Assembly: GCA_946404295.1 (NCBI GenBank)
Contig: CAMJDE010000053.1
Location: 1 to 9,307, forward strand
Origin: an uncultured Clostridia bacterium
GTDB taxonomy: Bacteria; Bacillota; Clostridia; Oscillospirales; CAG-272
DNA: 9,307 bases
Direction: 5' to 3'
Shown: one piece after another, positions 6,045 through 9,307 of the stretch
How positions within the stretch are numbered: position 1 is the stretch's first letter
How the letters are laid out: every line of letters starts with the position of its first letter
The notes under the pieces: model-generated
The model's input: only the letters and a program-made list of their open reading frames with translations
The model's database searches: none
What the model was told of the DNA's origin: nothing
Made by a program: the position numbers and the translations under genes

Positions 6045-6084
6045 ATAAAGAGCGCGCATCCCTTGCGGGTGCGCGCTCTTTATT
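6045..6084 (+). terminator. Intrinsic terminator of the tmRNA gene
   Basis: GAGCGCGCA (6050-6058) and TGCGCGCTC (6070-6078) form a perfect 9-bp GC-rich stem, extended inside by C-G pairs, followed by TTTATT. The pairing continues outward without a mismatch, so the arms reach 23 bp (6036-6058 with 6070-6092) and include the last nine bases of mature tmRNA. Confidence 0.88.
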
Positions 6085-6113
6085 GGTGGATCCTCGGTCG
6101 TCGTCGAACCCCT
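6068..6113 (+). repeat. 46-bp direct repeat, copy 1: inverted copy of the tmRNA 3' end
   Basis: Identical over 46 bp to 6257-6302. Its reverse complement carries AGGGGTTCGAC, then a changed middle part, then GATCCACCA and AATAAAGAG, in the same order as the tmRNA 3' end and its terminator (6017-6058). It is therefore an inverted copy of T-arm, acceptor end and downstream flank in which the T-stem complement is lost. Confidence 0.9.
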
Positions 6114-6247
6114 CGTATTTGCGGCGCGGAGCGGTGCAAATACCAAGACTCTCGCCATTCGATCCGCTTCCCTTTCAATCAAGTCGGGCGAGAGTCAGGG
6201 GTAGCGTTGCGACCAACGGGAGCAACGCGTCGATTCCCCTCAGATCC
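6070..6247 (+). repeat. Structured unit A of a tmRNA-end-derived tandem array
   Basis: The unit begins with the inverted tmRNA-end copy. ACCCCT (6108-6113) pairs with AGGGGT (6197-6202), enclosing hairpin 1 (GTATTTGC 6115-6122 with GCAAATAC 6136-6143) and hairpin 2 (GACTCTCGCC 6147-6156 with GGCGAGAGTC 6187-6196). Hairpin 3 follows (GCGTTGC 6204-6210 with GCAACGC 6222-6228). The unit ends in a direct copy of the tmRNA end, TCGATTCCCCTCAGATCC (6230-6247), one base different from 6023-6040. Hairpin 3 sits where the T-loop of that copy would be interrupted. Confidence 0.8.
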
Positions 6248-6273
6248 CGCGCACAAGGTGCGCGCTCTTTATT
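6248..6273 (+). terminator. Terminator-like hairpin between the two array units
   Basis: CGCGCAC and GTGCGCG form a perfect 7-bp stem with a 3-base loop, followed by CTCTTTATT. It matches the 3' part of the tmRNA terminator, with the loop and 5' arm shortened. It could stop read-through from the tmRNA gene. Confidence 0.55.
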
Positions 6274-6302
6274 GGTGGATCCTCGGTCGTCGTCGAACCC
6301 CT
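6257..6302 (+). repeat. 46-bp direct repeat, copy 2: inverted copy of the tmRNA 3' end
   Basis: Exact copy of 6068-6113, 189 bp further on. The exact identity over 46 bp contrasts with the diverged stems that follow it in each unit. Confidence 0.9.
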
Positions 6303-6418
6303 GACTTCGCGGAGGTGACGCCGCGAAGTCTGCGCGCTCGCCATCCACAAGGGTTCCCCGTTTGCTATGTCGGGCGAGAGCGCGGGGGTAGCGCCGCACT
6401 GCGGCGCGTCGATTCCCC
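6258..6418 (+). repeat. Structured unit B of the tmRNA-end-derived tandem array
   Basis: Same plan as unit A with different stem sequences. The closing pair is ACCCCT (6297-6302) with GGGGGT (6384-6389). Hairpin 1 is GACTTCGCGG (6303-6312) with CCGCGAAGTC (6321-6330). Hairpin 2 is GCGCGCTCGCC (6332-6342) with GGCGAGAGCGC (6373-6383), 10 of 11 pairs. Hairpin 3 is GCGCCGC (6391-6397) with GCGGCGC (6401-6407). It ends TCGATTCCCC (6409-6418), after which the similarity to the tmRNA end stops. The region up to 6493 holds nothing else I can name. Confidence 0.8.
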
Positions 6419-6493
6419 ACCATTGGTTACAAAAAAGCACAGCCGGCGCATGGTCGCGACGGTTTTCTGCCGCTTCGCGATTTCCGAAAAAAA

Positions 6494-7054
6494 TCAAACG
6501 GTTTGGGATTTCGTGATCTCGATTCGTTTGCAGTCGACGCGGTCGAGGCGGATGATGACGTAGCGCTGAAAGGGTTTTTGCTCCCCGTCTTCTTCGTTTT
6601 TTACGCCGCGGATCTTCTTCGGCTTTTTCTTGTCCAGCTCGATCTTCAGAACGCCGTCCTCAAGCGAGGATTTTTTGACGACCGAAAGATCGCCGTCGAG
6701 GGACTGCTCGGTATAGATCACGATGAACTCGCGCTCGAAATCGACGTCGAACGCGCTGAACACGTATTCGAGGTCGTACTCGTGCCCCGCCGGCACTTTG
6801 ACGAACGCCGCCGCGTATTCCGCAGGGCTGTCGACGAGGATCGTGCGGGTCGCGGGAATCCGACTGCGGTCGACCCCCTCCGTTCCCGAAAGCCACGCGC
6901 CCGTAACGACGGTGTCGGAGAGAAACGAGGGCGTGAAGGTCTTGAACTCCCCGTCGATCGTCTCGTCGTGATAATAGGCGTAGTCGTAGGCGCCGGCGTG
7001 CAGAAGATTGCCGCGCGAAAAGAGAGCGCGGAGTTTTTCGGATAGCGATTTCAT
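6494..7054 (-). CDS. Hypothetical cytoplasmic protein, weak likeness to PrcB-type domains
   Basis: I do not recognise this 186-residue protein with certainty. There is no signal peptide or membrane segment. Residues about 70-140 run TRTILVDSPAEY, then AFDVDFEREFIVIY, then two strands with KKSSLEDGVLKIEL, and near the end PFQRYVIIRLDR. This order (a strand with a residue-rich loop, F-D-x-D-F followed by a hydrophobic strand, then a late strand ending in R) resembles the PrcB/protease-complex-type beta domain, but the match is by eye only. Residues 141-160 are highly charged (DKKKPKK, NEEDGEQK). The ATG at 7054 has AAGGAG six bases upstream. It is the last of three close small genes, 36 bases after the 66-residue gene. 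No clear terminator follows. Confidence 0.65.
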   Translation of the reverse strand: MKSLSEKLRALFSRGNLLHAGAYDYAYYHDETIDGEFKTFTPSFLSDTVVTGAWLSGTEGVDRSRIPATRTILVDSPAEYAAAFVKVPAGHEYDLEYVFSAFDVDFEREFIVIYTEQSLDGDLSVVKKSSLEDGVLKIELDKKKPKKIRGVKNEEDGEQKPFQRYVIIRLDRVDCKRIEITKSQTV

Positions 7055-7090
7055 ACGTTTCTCCTTCCGGTCGTTCTTATATAAGCGTCC

Positions 7091-7291
7091 TCAGAGCCGC
7101 AGCACCAGCAGCGCGGCGGACATATCGCCGCGATAGAGGATCTGCCCGATAAAGTCGGTAGTGACGTTCCGCCCCCGGCGATAGTAGCCGAGGATCTTCC
7201 CCGTGAAGGTCCGGACCTCTTTGTCACCGTTCGGAAGCGTCTTGATATAGCCGATGGTCTGCCCGGTAAAGGTTTGGATGGTTTCTTCCAT
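7091..7291 (-). CDS. Small repeat protein built from T-F-T-G-x-x-(I/L)-G-Y units
   Basis: A 66-residue protein made of three related short repeats: TFTGQTIGYIKT (7-18), TFTGKILGYYRR (28-39) and DFIGQILYRGD (46-56), each a likely beta hairpin turning at Gly. It ends MSAALLVL. The plan is like small uncharacterised bacterial proteins with repeated D-x-x-G-R-(L/I)-(L/V)-G units ending G-x-L-x-A-L-I, but I know no function for them. There is no signal peptide or membrane segment, and the protein is basic (several Lys/Arg in the middle). The ATG at 7291 has AAGGAG eight bases upstream. It lies between two other small genes with gaps of 30 and 36 bases, so one transcript is likely. Confidence 0.72.
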   Translation of the reverse strand: MEETIQTFTGQTIGYIKTLPNGDKEVRTFTGKILGYYRRGRNVTTDFIGQILYRGDMSAALLVLRL

Positions 7292-7321
7292 TTTCGTTCT
7301 CCTTTTCGTCCGATCTTTTAG

Positions 7322-7621
7322 TTAAGGCGGGAAGTGGAACCCGCACCACCCCGTCCAAAGAAAGAGGAAGGTTATCAGAAGCAACAGCGGCGCGAGCGCA
7401 AGCAACGCGATCAGTGCGTTTCGGATCGCGCACTTTTGAGAAACGAAGTACAGAACGCCGAGAATGAGGGTCGCGACGGCGCAAAACAAAACGAAAGCAA
7501 AAATGATATATGCGAGCGCGAAGAACCAGAAATAAAACGTGTAGAACCAGCAGACGAAAGCCGCCGCGATCGCGGCGCTCCAGAGAACGACCGAAAGAAT
7601 TCGTTTGCCTTTTTCGTTCAT
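7322..7621 (-). CDS. Small hydrophobic membrane protein, about three membrane segments
   Basis: Unrecognised protein of 99 residues. After a short basic start (MNEKGKR) there are three hydrophobic stretches at about 8-29, 31-60 (long, with many Phe, Tyr and Ala) and 69-92, with a short QKCAIRN loop (about 63-69) carrying the positive charges. It ends WTGWCGFHFPP. The ATG at 7621 was chosen because GGAGG lies about eight bases before it; an in-frame TTG five codons upstream would overlap that site. It is the first gene of the three-gene cluster down to 6494. I cannot see a convincing promoter; upstream are the 41-bp repeats. Membrane location is sure enough, function unknown. Confidence 0.72.
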   Translation of the reverse strand: MNEKGKRILSVVLWSAAIAAAFVCWFYTFYFWFFALAYIIFAFVLFCAVATLILGVLYFVSQKCAIRNALIALLALAPLLLLITFLFLWTGWCGFHFPP

Positions 7622-7707
7622 ATCGGATACCTCCAATCAAAATAATCAAGACAGGCGGGCGCGGGCGGTTTCAAACGGGACGACGCGGGAACGGGTCGTC
7701 GTAGAGG

Positions 7708-7748
7708 GCGGGTCGTCGTGACGCCGACCCCTACCGCTCGCGCGGACG
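7708..7748. repeat. 41-bp intergenic direct repeat, copy 1
   Basis: Identical over 41 bp to 7780-7820. It contains GGGTCG and CGACCC, an imperfect palindrome, followed by CCTACCGCTCGCGCGG. It lies in the gap between the polymerase gene and the small-gene cluster. A truncated version (GGGTCGTCGT) occurs at 7693-7702. Confidence 0.9.
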
Positions 7749-7779
7749 GGAACGTCTTTTCTAATAAACACGTCGGAAA

Positions 7780-7820
7780 GCGGGTCGTCGTGACGCCGAC
7801 CCCTACCGCTCGCGCGGACG
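7780..7820. repeat. 41-bp intergenic direct repeat, copy 2
   Basis: Exact second copy, separated from the first by a 31-bp A/T-richer spacer. Its right end joins an 8-bp palindrome (TCCGCGCG with CGCGCGGA, 7812-7834) next to the polymerase stop codon. No U-tract follows on the minus strand, so a standard terminator is not supported. Confidence 0.9.
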
Positions 7821-7839
7821 CGTGTATCCGCGCGTGGTC

Positions 7840-9102
7840 TCACGCTTTATGCCCGCCTATTTGCCGGTTTCTCTCTCTTGTCGTCGCTCCTTCCTCAAAG
7901 TCGGTTCCCTTCAGAACGGCGTTGCCGCCGAAGCGGCGGCGAAGGTCGGAGACCGTCTTGCGCAGGCGGCGGTGACGCTCGCCGGCGTCGTCGTCGACGA
8001 AGAAGTTTTCCTGCCGGAAGGCGGGGCAAAAGATGTCGTCGAAGGAGATATTGACCCGCCGGATCAGTTGTCCCGGAACGGCGATCCTTCGGAACAGATC
8101 GAGGGCGGCGGGGATCAGGACGAGGTCGGATTCGCTCGGCGGGTCGATCTTCACGCCGCCGTGAGAGGGTCGGAGTTCCGCGCGCGAGGTGTACCCGATC
8201 CAGAGCGAAAGGCGGGGGGTTACGCACCCGCGATCGAGAAGATCCAGCGAAAGCAGGTCGACCATCTCGCGAATGATGATCTCGGTCTCCTCCGCCGTGT
8301 AGTCGCGCATCAGCACCTGCCCCGACGTGATGCTGCGCGTCTTGGGCTTGTATTCCTTGATATCGGAGATCAGGGTCGGCTCGCGCCCCCAGGCGTGGTC
8401 GATGAGCAGTTCGGCGTCGATCCCGAACGTCTTGTACAGGATCTCTTCGGGAAGGCGGGTGATCCCCTCCATCGTGCGGACGCCGAGTTTTTCGAGCCGC
8501 TCCGCCGTTCCCTGCCCGATCCGCCAGAAGTCGGTCAGGGGGGTGTGACGCCAGAGTTTTTCGCGGTAGGTGGTCTCGTTCAGTTCGGCGATGAAGTCGG
8601 GCGATTTTTTCGCGAGAATATCCATCGCGATCTTCGCGAGGTAGAGGTTGGTGCCTACCCCCGCCGCCGCCGGGATCCCGGTCCGTTTCCGCACCTCGGA
8701 AACAAGAAAACGGGCGAGTTCGAGCGGGGTCATTTTGTAGGTCTTGAGGTATCCCGTCACGTCGATAAACACCTCGTCGACCGAGTAGACGTGGATATCG
8801 TCCTTTGAAAACCAGTCGAGATAGACCGAATAAATCCGGGCGGAGTATTCGAGGTAGAGCCGCATCCGGGGGGGCGCGGTAATATAGTCGATGCCGGGCG
8901 GGATCTCAAAGACCCGGCAGCGGTTGCGGACCCCGAGCGCCTTCATTCCCGGGGTGACGGCAAGGCAGATCGTGCCGCTCTTTCGCTCGGGGTCGGCGAC
9001 GACCAGCAGCGCGGTCATAGGATCAAGCCCTCGTTCGACGCACTCGACCGAGGCGAAAAAGGATTTTAAGTCGATGCAGATATAGGCGCGTTCCCCGTCC
9101 AA
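7840..9102 (-). CDS. Y-family DNA polymerase, UmuC/UvrX type
   Basis: Translesion DNA polymerase that copies past damaged bases. With the chosen start it has 420 residues, near the family's usual size. The catalytic acidic residues are visible: Asp11 in CIDLKSFFASVE, and Asp109-Glu110 in YSVDEVFID. These are followed by the palm/thumb block GIPAAAGVGTNLYLAKIAMD, a helix-hairpin-helix-like segment (about 215-240, TPLTDFWRIGQGTAERLEKL) and a little-finger domain with MRDYTAEETEIIIREMVDLL. The polymerase is complete and looks active. No ATG is available. I chose TTG at 9102 because GGGGGG lies about seven bases before it and the first Asp then falls at residue 11, as usual. A TTG at 9174 overlapping the stop of the gene upstream is possible but lacks a ribosome site. 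I see no SOS operator within the window; one may lie further upstream. Confidence 0.92.
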   Translation of the reverse strand: MDGERAYICIDLKSFFASVECVERGLDPMTALLVVADPERKSGTICLAVTPGMKALGVRNRCRVFEIPPGIDYITAPPRMRLYLEYSARIYSVYLDWFSKDDIHVYSVDEVFIDVTGYLKTYKMTPLELARFLVSEVRKRTGIPAAAGVGTNLYLAKIAMDILAKKSPDFIAELNETTYREKLWRHTPLTDFWRIGQGTAERLEKLGVRTMEGITRLPEEILYKTFGIDAELLIDHAWGREPTLISDIKEYKPKTRSITSGQVLMRDYTAEETEIIIREMVDLLSLDLLDRGCVTPRLSLWIGYTSRAELRPSHGGVKIDPPSESDLVLIPAALDLFRRIAVPGQLIRRVNISFDDIFCPAFRQENFFVDDDAGERHRRLRKTVSDLRRRFGGNAVLKGTDFEEGATTRERNRQIGGHKA

Positions 9103-9170
9103 GACGATCCCCCCTTCCCCGGTTTTAAGGTATTTCCCGTTCGATGCGGAACGAACCGTTCCGCGACCGT

Positions 9171-9307
9171 TCAAATCAAGTTTGACGGAACGATCAGCGC
9201 GTCCCCGCCGAGCGGAAGCACGACGTCGGACATACAGAACACGGCGCCCGTCCCGACCGTCCTCCCGGCGCCGCGAAGCACTGAAAACGCCTTTGCCGCG
9301 CCTCTGT
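9171..9307 (-). CDS. C-terminal end of an unidentified gene, cut by the window edge
   Basis: Open for 45 codons from the window edge to TGA at 9171-9173. The visible end includes GAVFCMSDVVLPLGGDALIVP, which reads like a real folded protein, unlike the Arg-rich other frames. It stops 69 bases before the chosen polymerase start, or overlaps the alternative TTG at 9174 (TTGA). The two genes are probably co-transcribed. The family cannot be told from this part. Confidence 0.55.
   Translation of the reverse strand, partial: RGAAKAFSVLRGAGRTVGTGAVFCMSDVVLPLGGDALIVPSNLI

Noticed and set aside
6068..6302. CRISPR array
   Set aside because: Only two repeats of 46 bp, 143 bp apart, each an inverted tmRNA-end copy; spacer size and number do not fit.
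6017..6418. Extra tRNA genes in the array, suggested by TTCGA and CCACCA motifs
   Set aside because: The T-stems lack their complement or are interrupted by a hairpin, and no D-arm or anticodon arm can be drawn.
5892..6563. A 223-codon plus frame over the tmRNA 3' half and the repeat array
   Set aside because: It is Arg-rich, starts inside tmRNA and repeats itself only because the DNA repeats.
7646..7843. A 65-codon minus frame
   Set aside because: Its repeated RASGRGRRHDD comes entirely from the two 41-bp DNA repeats and it has no ribosome site.
7822..8808. A 328-codon open frame on the plus strand
   Set aside because: It is the shadow of the Y-family polymerase gene, whose minus frame carries all catalytic motifs.

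Overview
The window looks like part of a chromosome of an anaerobic, fairly GC-rich Clostridia-type Bacillota, possibly from a gut-like habitat. The evidence is strong Shine-Dalgarno sites (AAGGAG, GGAGG), near-consensus sigma-A promoters, a SipW-type (ER-type) signal peptidase next to a SipW-dependent substrate, class I c-di-GMP riboswitches and a one-piece tmRNA with an Ala-Asp-Ser tag. Nearly all protein genes are on the minus strand; the tmRNA is on the plus strand. The taxon is an inference.

Left part, 1-5400, minus strand. A consensus promoter at 5368-5396 drives a leader holding two nearly identical c-di-GMP-I (GEMM-I) aptamers in tandem, followed by one intrinsic terminator whose 5' arm is the 3' strand of the second aptamer. 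Next come a catalytically degenerate EAL-domain protein (4371-5138), a membrane-anchored extracellular protein (3591-4358) and a large secreted protein with a SipW-type signal peptide (2385-3518), closed by a strong terminator (2291-2329). The two exported proteins share a W(I/L)EG-x-D motif and look like TasA/camelysin-type surface or matrix proteins. The matching signal peptidase (1102-1950) has its own consensus promoter (2045-2073) and terminator (991-1035). Beyond it lies a truncated membrane-anchored McrB-like AAA+ ATPase (1-903). My reading is a c-di-GMP-gated surface or biofilm-matrix locus: the second messenger controls the substrates, while the processing peptidase is made independently.

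Middle part, 5400-6493. An A/T-tract block separates the two divergent promoters. The tmRNA gene (ssrA, 5676-6044, plus strand) has a consensus promoter and the G3-U70-type wobble pair expected for alanine charging. Directly after it are two tandem 189-bp-spaced units whose ends are inverted and direct copies of the tmRNA 3' end. Three internal hairpins keep their pairing while their sequences differ between the units. This array is the least explained structure in the window.

Right part, 6494-9307, minus strand. Three small genes of unknown function (99, 66 and 186 residues) sit close together like an operon. They are separated by a pair of 41-bp direct repeats from a Y-family DNA polymerase (UmuC/UvrX type), which is preceded by the C-terminal end of an unidentified gene.
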